From NCBI GenBank assembly GCA_965661765.1, contig CBFIFE010000002.1:1-64000 (forward strand): a stretch of DNA of 64,000 nt. The letters run 5' to 3'. This stretch comes from JBMYZL01 sp965661765. Its GTDB lineage: Bacteria; Bacteroidota; Bacteroidia; Flavobacteriales_D; Sanyastnellaceae. The position numbers and the translations under genes were made by a program. The notes below the pieces were generated by a model. It saw only the letters and a program-made list of their open reading frames with translations, was not told the DNA's origin and did no database searches. Shown here in pieces: positions 1-8,073 of this stretch; position 1 is the stretch's first letter; each line of letters begins with the position of its first letter.

Positions 1-1962
1 ATAGATGCAATCGATGGGCTGGCTCAAGGTAATGGTCGGGTCAGCTCCTTCGTAGTTGCAGGCAGAGGGATTCAAGCAACCCGCGCAAATGGCAAAGTCG
101 CATGATCCATCATTGTCCGTTGCGGTGGGATCATAATTGCAAGCTTGTGAATTTGTGCATCCAGAAACTTCAGCATCATCGCAAACGCCGTCTCCGTCAA
201 TATCGGATCCAAGAATGACACTGCCAGTTCCATCAGTTTCTCCTGAGCAAGTATCGCACCCTTCAGGAAACACACACGTAGAGGAAGCAGATATTGTAGC
301 GCTCTCATCGAAGTTACAGGCCGTTGAGTTCATGCATCCGGCGCATGACGTGTATTCGCAAGATCCATCGCTGATTGAGGCTGTTTCATCGTAATTGCAC
401 GCACTGCTGACCAAGCAACCGACACAGGACGTGAAATCCGTGCATCCAGTGTTGTAGACTGCATCTTCGCTGTAATCGCAAGCCAAAGGATTCGTGCACC
501 CGAAGCACGAGTAGTCACAAGGCGATTCTGGATCACCTCCAGGAGCATAGTTGCATGCCGCGAAGTCCGTGCAGCCAGATGCTGCAGTTCCTGGAGCTGG
601 CATACCTGCCGGCACTGGGGATCCTACGCCAAAACCACAGACATCGAATACTGGCAAACCTTGAACGGTGGCCTCAACGGAATAATACGGCGCCCATGGA
701 AGCATGCACCCGGTGCTCGACTCGCAACTGTCATCGTCTTCAGTAGCGTTGGGGTTGTAGTTCGCCGATGTGGTATCGGTACATCCGGGGATTTCATCCT
801 CATCGCAAACGCCATCGTCGTCTGTATCATTCAAACATGTACCATCGCAGCCCAAATTCGATACGCCGAAAATGTCGAGTGGGAACTCACATGCCCCTTC
901 ATCTGTCGCCAGATCGTTGAAATTGCAGGCCGCCGAATCTTGACATCCGACAACTTCATCCTCGTCGCAGACGCCATCCTGGTCCGCATCATTCAAGCAT
1001 GCGCCAGTGCAATCGAAATAGTTTGCTCCGTAGAGATCTACTGGATAGATGCATCCGCTATTGTTAGAGACCGAGGCATTCTCATCAAAATTGCATGCCT
1101 CTTCCACAGTGCAGCCGGAGCATGAACTGAAATCACAGCTGCCGTCATTCTCGGTGGCAGCACAATCGTAATTGCATGCCAAGACATTGTCACAACCCCC
1201 CAATTCTTGATCGTCAGTAATCCCATCCCCGTCGGCATCATTCGCCTCAGAAGTTGACACATTGACCAAAACGTCATGCCAGAGCTTCAAGTTTCCGCAA
1301 ACGTCGTAGATGCCCACTGCGAGTGTATAATACCCCTCTGCGGTTGGGTCAAATTCAACGATGTTCTCTGAATCGAATGCCTGTACAAAGTTGCTGGCGA
1401 GGTTTTGGTTGATTCCAAAAGCAGAGAAATTTGCATTGCCAAAGAAATTTTGAAACTGCGTGGCAACATCGATTTCCACCATGTCTTCGACTTGTGCTGT
1501 GTAGCAAGGGTCGAGGTCCATGTAGAGTCGAATGTCAACGTCCTCGAACGTGTATTCTCCCAGGTTCGCGTACAAGAGAAAATTCCAGTTTGCCAAATCA
1601 CTCATAGACGACGAGCCTTGCGAGAGTGGTGAATACCCTGGCTCGATGTTGTAAACATTGTCCACCATTTCAACGTTGTCACTAGGCGCCACAACATTTC
1701 TACGCTTTACACCAATAAAAGCTGAAATCGAGGAATTCTCAGCAACGGAGAGGTTCGCATTGCTGACACCAGTTCCAATGGTCCAGATGCCTTCGTATTG
1801 CGGCTCGTTCAGGGCATCTAGGTACAGATCTCCGTCAACGTACGAGGTGTTTTGGGTTGTGCTCCAGCTGGACAGCGGAACGCTTTCAAGTTGCGCTGGA
1901 CATATTTGACCATGGACTTGCGAGAAGACCAAGAATCCTAAGAGAGTGAAGAAGGTCCGCAT
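1..1962 (-). CDS. Secreted Cys-rich repeat protein, 3' end beyond window
   Basis: Reading the minus strand from the ATG at 1962, the frame stays open for 654 codons to the window edge with no stop, so the C-terminus is missing. Residues 1-19 form a signal peptide ending VHGQ. About 225 residues of unrecognised extracellular sequence follow, then repeats of the form GC-x(4)-ACNY-x(4)-AT-x-DDGSC alternating with Asp-rich calcium-type stretches such as DADQDGVCDEDE. Repeats of this kind are common in large secreted Flavobacteriales proteins, where they are thought to be rigid disulphide- and calcium-stabilised stalks. A break in the repeats (about residues 430-475) holds a Pro-rich segment. The protein is a paralogue of the one encoded at 2599-5949. 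Function is unknown; adhesin or surface-structure roles are inference. Confidence 0.85.
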   Translation of the reverse strand, partial: MRTFFTLLGFLVFSQVHGQICPAQLESVPLSSWSTTQNTSYVDGDLYLDALNEPQYEGIWTIGTGVSNANLSVAENSSISAFIGVKRRNVVAPSDNVEMVDNVYNIEPGYSPLSQGSSSMSDLANWNFLLYANLGEYTFEDVDIRLYMDLDPCYTAQVEDMVEIDVATQFQNFFGNANFSAFGINQNLASNFVQAFDSENIVEFDPTAEGYYTLAVGIYDVCGNLKLWHDVLVNVSTSEANDADGDGITDDQELGGCDNVLACNYDCAATENDGSCDFSSCSGCTVEEACNFDENASVSNNSGCIYPVDLYGANYFDCTGACLNDADQDGVCDEDEVVGCQDSAACNFNDLATDEGACEFPLDIFGVSNLGCDGTCLNDTDDDGVCDEDEIPGCTDTTSANYNPNATEDDDSCESSTGCMLPWAPYYSVEATVQGLPVFDVCGFGVGSPVPAGMPAPGTAASGCTDFAACNYAPGGDPESPCDYSCFGCTNPLACDYSEDAVYNTGCTDFTSCVGCLVSSACNYDETASISDGSCEYTSCAGCMNSTACNFDESATISASSTCVFPEGCDTCSGETDGTGSVILGSDIDGDGVCDDAEVSGCTNSQACNYDPTATDNDGSCDFAICAGCLNPSACNYEGADPTITLSQPIDCIY

Positions 1963-2174
1963 GGGGCTGTTATTGTGTAGATTGTAAACCAGAATGACTG
2001 TCTAAAGTTACAAAAGAAAAACAAACGAAACAAGAAAAAATATCGGCCAATCATTGAAAATTGCATTTCAACTGCATTTGCCTCATGTGGATTTCGTTGG
2101 TATTGATCATTCGCGGTCATTTTCCGGGATTCTGCCTGGGCGCGAAGCCAAATATTGATGGAATTTGAGCTTCC

Positions 2175-2207
2175 TTGTAAATTGTACGCTTTGGCAACCT
2201 ACCTTCG
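2175..2207 (+). promoter_or_regulatory. Bacteroidota-type promoter for the RRM gene
   Basis: TTG at 2175-2177 and TACCTTCG at 2200-2207 are separated by 22 bases, close to the Bacteroidota -33/-7 pattern (TTG, TAnnTTTG). Transcription from here would start near 2213, downstream of the in-frame ATG at 2155. This supports the GTG at 2227 as the true start of the RNA-binding protein. Confidence 0.5.
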
Positions 2208-2226
2208 CATCCTTAAGTTATTTATC

Positions 2227-2478
2227 GTGAATATTTTTGTTGGAAATCTTGCATGGGGCGTCGATGACGTGGTTTTGCGAGAAGCGTTTGAAGCACATGG
2301 TGTTGTTGAGCGTGCGAAAGTCGTCCATGACCGTGAAACCGGCCGCAGCCGGGGTTTTGGCTTTGTAGAAATGCCGAATCAGGACGAGGCCGAGGCCGCT
2401 CTTGAAGCAATGGCAGGTAAAGATTTGATGGGGCGACCCATCCGTTGCAACGAGAGCGAGGCGCGTGAGCGTCGGTAA
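2227..2478 (+). CDS. RRM-domain RNA-binding protein
   Basis: This encodes an 83-residue protein that is essentially one RNA recognition motif. It begins MNIFVGNLAW, the typical start of small bacterial RRM proteins. RNP2 is IFVGNL (residues 3-8) and RNP1 is RGFGFVEM (about 41-48), followed by a short charged tail. Such proteins bind single-stranded RNA in the cytoplasm; some are cold-induced or glycine-rich. The GTG at 2227 is preferred over the upstream ATG at 2155 because the extra 24 residues are not RRM-like and would lie upstream of the predicted transcription start. A strong terminator follows. Targets cannot be inferred. Confidence 0.9.
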   Translation: MNIFVGNLAWGVDDVVLREAFEAHGVVERAKVVHDRETGRSRGFGFVEMPNQDEAEAALEAMAGKDLMGRPIRCNESEARERR

Positions 2479-2500
2479 TTGTTGACCACTACTGAATGTA

Positions 2501-2532
2501 AATCCCCAGGCTTGCGCCTGGGGATTTTTTTT
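2501..2532 (+). terminator. Intrinsic terminator of the RRM gene
   Basis: AATCCCCAGGC (2501-2511) pairs perfectly with GCCTGGGGATT (2516-2526) around a TTGC loop and runs into eight T residues (2525-2532). This is a textbook rho-independent terminator for the plus-strand gene. Confidence 0.9.
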
Positions 2533-2598
2533 GTCGTCATTTTTGACCTTTGACTGCTTTGCTCGATAACCGCCTCTGGGCCACCAACCCTCTGAATG

Positions 2599-5500
2599 TC
2601 AGTTGCAAGGGAATCCAAACACAGACAGGAACAGGAGCAAATCTGCTGTGCCCACGATGCTGTCATTGTCCAGATCGCCCGCACATGAATTTTGCCCATT
2701 TTCACAAAAACTACAGCTGCCATCGTCTGATGTGGCGTTCTCGTCGAAATTGTCTGCGCTTGCGTCAGTGCAGCCCCAGCAGGTGTAATCGCAACTGCCA
2801 TCGTCCATTGAAGCATCTGCGTTGAAGTTGCACGCGTCTGGGTAGGTGCAACCCATGGTGGGCGTTTCTGTGTAGGTGCAGCTGCCATCGTCTGATGTGG
2901 CGCTCTCGTCGAAATTGTCTGCGCTTGCGTCAGTGCAGCCCCAGCAGGTGTAATCGCAACTGCCGTTGTCAGCAGTCGCGGCAGGATCGAAGTTGCAGGC
3001 GTTGCCATAGGTGCAGCCGTAGACAAAAACATCATCGAACACGCAGGATCCGTCATCTGACGTGGCCTCTGAATTGAAGTTGAAGGCAGTCGCATTTGTA
3101 CATCCAAAACAGGTGTAATCGCAGGTGCCATCATCGACAACCGCGGATGGGTTGTAATTGCAGGCGCCATGATATGTGCACCCTGCAGTTGGCGGTTCTG
3201 GGAATTCGCAACTGCCATCTTCATCGGTTGCTGTGGCATTGAAGTTGAGCGCCAAGGGTTCTGTGCAGCCCGCTATTTCTGATTCATCGCATACGCCGTC
3301 GCCATCACTGTCATTGATGCAATCTCCTTCGCAATCGAGCCAGATTTCCGGGGGGTATTGGCACCCAAAGTTTTCCGTGGCATTTGGGACAAAATTGCAT
3401 GCATTTTCATCCAAGCAACCATAGACCTCCTCTGCGTCGCAAATGCCATCTTCGTCGATGTCAGCGCAAGGCGGCAATGTGCAACTGCCATCATCGGTGG
3501 TTGCGGAGGGATCGAAGTTGGGTGAAAATGGATAAGTGCAGCCTAGAACTTCCTCCGCTGCATACTCACAATTGTCTGAAGGTTCTGTCGCATCGCAATT
3601 GAAATTCGCGGCATCGGGATCTGTACAACCGAGAATCTCAGCACCATCACAGACGCCATCCCCATCGCTGTCCGTGGTGATGATGACGTTGTTGGCACAG
3701 GTTTGGCACAAAAGAGGGTCGGCATAGATGCATGAACCATCATCGTCCGTCGCGGAGGAATCAAAATTGCAGGCATCCGCATAAGTGCAGCCCGGCTGCT
3801 CGTCATGATCACACACCCCGTCGCCATCGGCATCGGCAAGGAGCACTTCGCCCGTTCCATCCGTTGCCCCGCTGCAGAATTCACAACCAGAAGCATAAAC
3901 GCACAGCCCACTTTCATCCGTGGCAGTGGATTGATAGTTACAAGCCAGAGGGTCCTGGCAACCTGAGATTTCCTGGCTGTTGCAGACCCCGTCACCGTCA
4001 TCGTCATTGGCTACAATCACACCGGTTCCATCCGATTCTCCGGAGCATGACTCGCAGCCAGAGGGGAATATGCAGAAAGCGCCCGGGTCTGTCGCCGCTG
4101 CGTTGTAGTTGCATGCAAAAGTATCCTGACAGCCTGCGATTTCGTCATCATCGCAAACCCCATCGCCATCCTCGTCATTGAGCACAGGCACACCGCTTCC
4201 ATCGGTTTGGCCAGAGCAACTCTCACACCCTTCGGCAAAGATACAAGGGGAGTCATCTGTCGCCGCTGCATTGTAGTTGCAGGCCTGGGGGGTTTGGCAG
4301 CCCAAAACTTCGTCGAAATCACAGACCCCGTCGCCATCAACGTCCGAAATCACGACGACACCTGATCCATCCGTCTCGCCTGAGCATGATGCGCATTCGG
4401 CTGTGGGATAAACACAAGAGGCATCATTGTCGGTGGCATCTTGATTGAAATTGCAAGCGAAACTGTCTTGACATCCAGCGACTTCATCCTGATCGCAAAT
4501 GCCATCGCCATCGGCATCCACGACGATGACCCCGCCTGTTTCGCCGCATGTTTCGCATGGCCCATCCGGAAAGGTGCAACTGCCGTCTTCTTCGGTCGCA
4601 TTCAAGGCATAGTTGCAAGCCAGGTTTTGGGTGCATCCGAGGATTTCATTTGCGTTGCAAACCCCATCACCATCGTCATCATTTCCAAGAACCACACCGG
4701 TTCCATCCGATTCGCCAGAACACGTTTCACAGGCCGAGTCCGGATAAACACAAGAAGCCGGGTCGGTTGCATTCTGGTTGAAATTGCACGCAGTGGCATC
4801 CAAACAGCCAGCAACCTCATTGCCATTGCAGATACCGTCGTTGTCATCATCGTTTTCGACGACGACACCGGTCCCGTCGGTTGAGCCGGAACAGGTTTCG
4901 CAGCCTGTCGGGTACGTGCACTCGCTGTTGTCCGTATCCGTCGTGGGCCTGCTGTCGTAATTGCATGCCGCCGCGTCAGTGCAACCCTGAATTTCCTGGG
5001 TATCGCAGACGCCGTCCCCATCGGCATCCGCTGTGTCCAATTCGCCATTTGGCCCACAGAATTCGCAAGCGTCCGCATTGGGCAAAATACAACTTCCGTT
5101 GTCGTCTGTGGCTGTGGTGAGGTAGTTGCAAGCCTGAAGGTTTGTGCATCCTGCCACCTCGTCGTCATCGCAAATCCCATCGTCATCCGCATCACCATCG
5201 ATCAAGGTTCCTGTTCCATCCTCACTGTCGCCAAAACACGCATCGCATGCCGAGGGAATTAGACAAGTTCCATCATCCTGCGTTGCAGAAACATTGTAGT
5301 TGCAGGCGGAAACATCGGTGCAGCCCAATATCGCTGCTGTCCCCAAGGTCAACGTTGCACCGGTGGCATTGAAGGATTCGCCGGTGGCGTTTTTCCATTG
5401 CAAATTCATCTGTACTTCCACGATGCCTGTTGTGGTGAGTTGGGCCAGCAAGATTTTGCCTGAGGCGCCAGCGACAAATGGAGGGTTTGTCGTGCTGAAC

Positions 5501-5949
5501 CAACTCCCACCTGTGTAAGATCCCTGGGTGTTGATGTTGCCTCCGGCTTGAAAGGATGCCAATTCAAGATCGAGTCCAGCTTGTTGAACACCTGCCTGTA
5601 TGCCCGGGCCACCTCCGATGGTGAGCCAACTGTCGAATTCCATTTCGGGAAACACAGCGAAGAAGCCGGGGTTGACTCCTCCTGCGTAAAATCCCGTTGC
5701 AAAAGTGGACTGAAAGAACTCTGTGGTTGTTGAAATGACTATGGGGGGGTCGTCATAGATGCTTTCTGTTGCATACACAGCCATGACATAATCTCCGGGC
5801 TGGTCAAAGTCCGCATACACCCGATAGGTGGTTCCCCACTCAGTTTCTGCATAGACTTCTCCGGAAAGCCCTGAAAACTGGCCGAGTGCCGCGAACGGAG
5901 CGGTGCTCAGCACAATCAAACAAATCGCACAAATCGTCTTCCATTGCAT
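2599..5949 (-). CDS. Large secreted Cys/Asp-rich repeat protein with C-terminal dockerin-like motif
   Basis: The protein has 1116 residues. The signal peptide spans 1-24 (ends AALGQ). A unique N-terminal domain (about 25-205) is followed by many repeats. The long form is about 55 residues: GCxDxxACNYN-x-ATDDDGSC, a Cys pair with SGxTDGTG, then an Asp-rich NDDDGDGVCDxDEI loop resembling thrombospondin type 3 calcium loops. Toward the C-terminus shorter modules with CDYTCWGCTDASADNF appear. The last about 30 residues contain AGDLDNDSIVGTADLLLFL bounded by cysteines, a single EF-hand or dockerin-like unit. There is no recognisable T9SS sorting domain. It is related to the protein at 1-1962. Export and surface location are inferred; function is unknown. 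Confidence 0.9.
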   Translation of the reverse strand: MQWKTICAICLIVLSTAPFAALGQFSGLSGEVYAETEWGTTYRVYADFDQPGDYVMAVYATESIYDDPPIVISTTTEFFQSTFATGFYAGGVNPGFFAVFPEMEFDSWLTIGGGPGIQAGVQQAGLDLELASFQAGGNINTQGSYTGGSWFSTTNPPFVAGASGKILLAQLTTTGIVEVQMNLQWKNATGESFNATGATLTLGTAAILGCTDVSACNYNVSATQDDGTCLIPSACDACFGDSEDGTGTLIDGDADDDGICDDDEVAGCTNLQACNYLTTATDDNGSCILPNADACEFCGPNGELDTADADGDGVCDTQEIQGCTDAAACNYDSRPTTDTDNSECTYPTGCETCSGSTDGTGVVVENDDDNDGICNGNEVAGCLDATACNFNQNATDPASCVYPDSACETCSGESDGTGVVLGNDDDGDGVCNANEILGCTQNLACNYALNATEEDGSCTFPDGPCETCGETGGVIVVDADGDGICDQDEVAGCQDSFACNFNQDATDNDASCVYPTAECASCSGETDGSGVVVISDVDGDGVCDFDEVLGCQTPQACNYNAAATDDSPCIFAEGCESCSGQTDGSGVPVLNDEDGDGVCDDDEIAGCQDTFACNYNAAATDPGAFCIFPSGCESCSGESDGTGVIVANDDDGDGVCNSQEISGCQDPLACNYQSTATDESGLCVYASGCEFCSGATDGTGEVLLADADGDGVCDHDEQPGCTYADACNFDSSATDDDGSCIYADPLLCQTCANNVIITTDSDGDGVCDGAEILGCTDPDAANFNCDATEPSDNCEYAAEEVLGCTYPFSPNFDPSATTDDGSCTLPPCADIDEDGICDAEEVYGCLDENACNFVPNATENFGCQYPPEIWLDCEGDCINDSDGDGVCDESEIAGCTEPLALNFNATATDEDGSCEFPEPPTAGCTYHGACNYNPSAVVDDGTCDYTCFGCTNATAFNFNSEATSDDGSCVFDDVFVYGCTYGNACNFDPAATADNGSCDYTCWGCTDASADNFDESATSDDGSCTYTETPTMGCTYPDACNFNADASMDDGSCDYTCWGCTDASADNFDENATSDDGSCSFCENGQNSCAGDLDNDSIVGTADLLLFLSVFGFPCN
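2714..2964 (-). repeat. Recent 165-bp tandem duplication inside the repeat protein gene
   Basis: Bases 2714-2799 and 2879-2964 are identical except for one difference (t at 2738, c at 2903), a period of 165 bases or 55 codons. The flanking repeats are diverged, so this is a young in-frame duplication that adds one structural module (CWGCTDASADNF with its DDGSC partner). Confidence 0.85.
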
Positions 5950-6068
5950 GGAATGAATTTACGAAAAGAATGCAGGAACACCAACACGAAAAAACGCTCA
6001 AAACGAATTTTTAACCGTTGAATAAGCCAGGTATGTCGACTGAATGACTTAGTCTTTGGGCGTTAGGC

Positions 6069-6101
6069 AAAAAAAAGCACCCGAATCTGGGTGCTTTTTT
6101 T
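6069..6101 (-). terminator. Intrinsic terminator downstream of the tRNA
   Basis: GCACCC (6077-6082) and GGGTGC (6089-6094) form a stem around a six-base loop. It is flanked by eight A residues (6069-6076) and seven T residues (6095-6101), so it can act in both directions. It lies immediately 3' of the tRNA on the minus strand. Confidence 0.85.
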
Positions 6102-6104
6102 GAG

Positions 6105-6178
6105 TAGCGGGAGAGAGACTTGAACTCTCGACCTCAGGATTATGAATCCTGCGCTCTAACCAGCTGAGCTACCCCGCC
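6105..6178 (-). tRNA. tRNA with CAT anticodon, probably elongator tRNA-Met
   Basis: The minus strand folds as a cloverleaf: acceptor GGCGGGG/TCCCGCT with two G-U pairs, T8-A9, D stem GCTC/GAGC, anticodon stem CAGGA/TCCTG with loop TTCATAA (anticodon at 6142-6144), and T stem GAGAG/CTCTC with loop TTCAAGT. CCA is not encoded (CTC follows the discriminator A). The acceptor starts with a G-U pair and the anticodon stem lacks the three G-C pairs expected of an initiator, so an elongator is likely. A lysidine-modified tRNA-Ile(CAT) cannot be excluded by sequence alone. Confidence 0.93.
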
Positions 6179-6264
6179 GCGAGCTCGAAAGCGGCCGCAA
6201 ATATACATGAATATTCGCTCACTCCGCAAAAAGGGCGTATCTTGTGGTTTTCTCAGTTAGAGGC

Positions 6265-6651
6265 ATGGAAAAGATCAAGTTTGTTTGCGAATACCCGGTC
6301 AACAGTTCCAAAGGAATCCTGTTCAACACGGTGAGCACACCCAGTGGATTGGCAGAGTGGTTTTGCGACGACGTGAACATCAAGAAGGAATTGCACACAT
6401 TCATTTGGGAAGGCAGTGAGGAACAGGCGATTCTGGTTTCGAAGAAGCGCGATGAATTCGTCAAGTTCAAGTGGGTACAAGATGAAGAGGAGGGACACAA
6501 CACATTCTTTGAGTTCCGAATCAAGATTGACTCATTGACCGGAGACACCGCCCTTGTCATCACGGACTTTGCAGAAGAAGATGAAGTGGAGGAAGCGCAA
6601 GAACTTTGGAATGCGCAAGTGGAAAAGCTCAAGCGGGTCCTCGGCGCCTGA
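6265..6651 (+). CDS. START-like (AHSA1-type) domain protein
   Basis: The protein has 128 residues beginning MEKIKFVCEYPVNSS. The whole length matches the small Bacteroidota START-like proteins, with the characteristic STPSGLAEWF segment at about residues 25-34. This fold forms a hydrophobic cavity and is cytoplasmic; no enzymatic activity is established for this subgroup. A GTG at 6244 would add seven residues, but the ATG at 6265 gives the family-typical N-terminus. Its stop abuts the stop of the convergent methyltransferase gene (TGA|TCA at 6649-6654), with no terminator between them. Confidence 0.85.
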   Translation: MEKIKFVCEYPVNSSKGILFNTVSTPSGLAEWFCDDVNIKKELHTFIWEGSEEQAILVSKKRDEFVKFKWVQDEEEGHNTFFEFRIKIDSLTGDTALVITDFAEEDEVEEAQELWNAQVEKLKRVLGA

Positions 6652-7422
6652 TCAACGGCGCAATTGAGGGAAATATGGCGCGAGCAGTTCGATGTATTCC
6701 TCTGAATACTCAGGAGGTTTCCCCGGCTGACGCGGGCAGGCTTCCACAAGAAACGGGGCCTCATCTGCTGTGGGGCCAATGGGCACTGCTGAGACCGATG
6801 ACTTGGGTGCAAGTTCCAACAAATGCCGGAAAACCGGTGCCTCTGGGTGGCCTTTCACGGCGCGACGACGGAGCGTGAGCCAATTCTGCGCAGCCAACAG
6901 TTTGTCCAATTCCTGCATGCGCTCATCGGGCCAAACCAAGCTGAATCGCCCTCTCGATGACATTGCGCTCGGCAAAAGTTGCAAGAGCGTTTCAATGGGC
7001 ATGGCCAAATCGTGTCGGGCCAAGTTGCGAGATGGATCTGGCCCCAACGGCTTGTCTCGGAAAAACGGCGGGTTGCACACAAACAAATCGACATTGCGCG
7101 CGATTTCAGTGCGCAACCACACCAACGCATCCGCTTGAACCACTTGGGCAGCGAATGGGCTGTCATCTGCGTTCGCTTGGCCTTGCGCAGCGGCTCGGGG
7201 ATCCAGCTCGATGCCCGTCAGTTCGCATCCTGAAGCGGATCGCTGGGCGACCATCAACAGCACGATGGCAGAACCCGACCCTATATCGACAACGGATTGA
7301 ACGCCTGCCGTGTTCGTCCATGCGCCCAACAACAGCGCATCCGTTCCGACTTTCATCGCACACTTGTCATCGCGAATGACAAAGTGCTGGGTCTCGATTC
7401 TTCGCCTGCCGTTGCGCCCCAT
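6652..7422 (-). CDS. trmN6: tRNA1(Val) A37 N6-methyltransferase family protein (TrmN6/YfiC)
   Basis: The protein has 256 residues. Residues 14-30 (FVIRDDKCAMKVGTDA) are the typical opening of TrmN6. A Rossmann motif I (VVDIGSGSAIVLLM) lies near 44-57, and the adenine N6-methylation signature NPPFF is near 117-121. The enzyme would transfer a methyl group from SAM to A37 of tRNA. It starts directly after the stop of the PaaY-like gene (TGA immediately followed by ATG), so translation is probably coupled. The third gene of a minus-strand operon (thiolase, hexapeptide protein, methyltransferase); the functional link to the first two is not obvious. Related RNA or DNA methylases share NPPF, so specificity is moderately certain. 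Confidence 0.85.
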   Translation of the reverse strand: MGRNGRRRIETQHFVIRDDKCAMKVGTDALLLGAWTNTAGVQSVVDIGSGSAIVLLMVAQRSASGCELTGIELDPRAAAQGQANADDSPFAAQVVQADALVWLRTEIARNVDLFVCNPPFFRDKPLGPDPSRNLARHDLAMPIETLLQLLPSAMSSRGRFSLVWPDERMQELDKLLAAQNWLTLRRRAVKGHPEAPVFRHLLELAPKSSVSAVPIGPTADEAPFLVEACPRQPGKPPEYSEEYIELLAPYFPQLRR

Positions 7423-8067
7423 TCAATGTCCCTTGTTCGGGTTGCTTTCTTGCGCGCGTTCTCGTTCGAGCCGGGATCGACGCGCCTGCCAGGTTTCAAA
7501 GTTGGGGAAGTGTGCCAAGCGGTTCGCTGGCATTTGTGGGAGCGCATCGCAAGGAATCAGGTCCCCGTTGTGGATGGAGTCCGGCAGGGATTGGTACAAA
7601 GCGGTGCCCTCTTGCTTGTGCGCATACAAATCATCGCTCACCTCGCCCACCTGTTTCGCCGGGTTGCCCACGATGAGGCTGCGCGCCGGCCACACCGACT
7701 GGGCCTTCAAAAAGGACAGCGCGCCCACGATTGACTCTGCACCCAAGACCACATCATCCATCAACACCGCATTCATCCCGACCAAGCACCCCCGCCCGAC
7801 CGTCGCGCCATGAACCACAGCCCCATGACCAATGTGCGCCTCCGCTTGGAGATGAACGGTGGCTCCTGGAAACATGTGCACCACGCAGTTCTCTTGAACA
7901 TTTGCGCCATCTTCACAGATGATGCGCCCCCAATCCCCACGAAGAACCGCGCCAGGACCGATGTACACCTTTTGTCCAATCGTCACATGGCCGATGAGTG
8001 TTGCGGACGGGTGAACATAAGCCGATGGATCCACAACAGGCTGCATGCCCTTGTATGCGTAAATCAT
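7423..8067 (-). CDS. paaY: PaaY-like gamma-carbonic anhydrase fold, hexapeptide-repeat protein
   Basis: The protein has 214 residues and forms a left-handed beta helix of hexapeptide repeats (about 15-140). Landmarks include IGPGAVLRGDWG, VQENCVVHMFPG and HIGHGAVVHG, with the three metal-ligand histidines in the usual spacing for the gamma-carbonic anhydrase fold. The acidic-aromatic C-terminal extension is as in PaaY. PaaY proteins are thioesterases/hydratases linked to phenylacetate breakdown. The gene lies six bases after a thiolase of the PaaJ/PcaF type, which supports this assignment over YrdA-like relatives. Without other paa genes in view, activity in phenylacetate catabolism is an inference from two genes. 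Confidence 0.82.
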   Translation of the reverse strand: MIYAYKGMQPVVDPSAYVHPSATLIGHVTIGQKVYIGPGAVLRGDWGRIICEDGANVQENCVVHMFPGATVHLQAEAHIGHGAVVHGATVGRGCLVGMNAVLMDDVVLGAESIVGALSFLKAQSVWPARSLIVGNPAKQVGEVSDDLYAHKQEGTALYQSLPDSIHNGDLIPCDALPQMPANRLAHFPNFETWQARRSRLERERAQESNPNKGH

Positions 8068-8073
8068 TTCGGA

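Noticed and set aside
1938..2120. A 60-residue open frame on the minus strand between the first repeat gene and the RRM gene
   Set aside because: It overlaps the signal peptide of the repeat protein, is of low complexity (FFLFRLFFF) and looks like a promoter-rich intergenic region, not a gene.
2599..5949. Regular spacing of repeats that might suggest a CRISPR array
   Set aside because: The repeats are in frame, vary as codons do, and encode cysteine motifs; there are no unique spacers between identical direct repeats.
6105..6178. Initiator tRNA-Met
   Set aside because: The acceptor begins with a paired G-U and the anticodon stem lacks the three consecutive G-C pairs of initiators.
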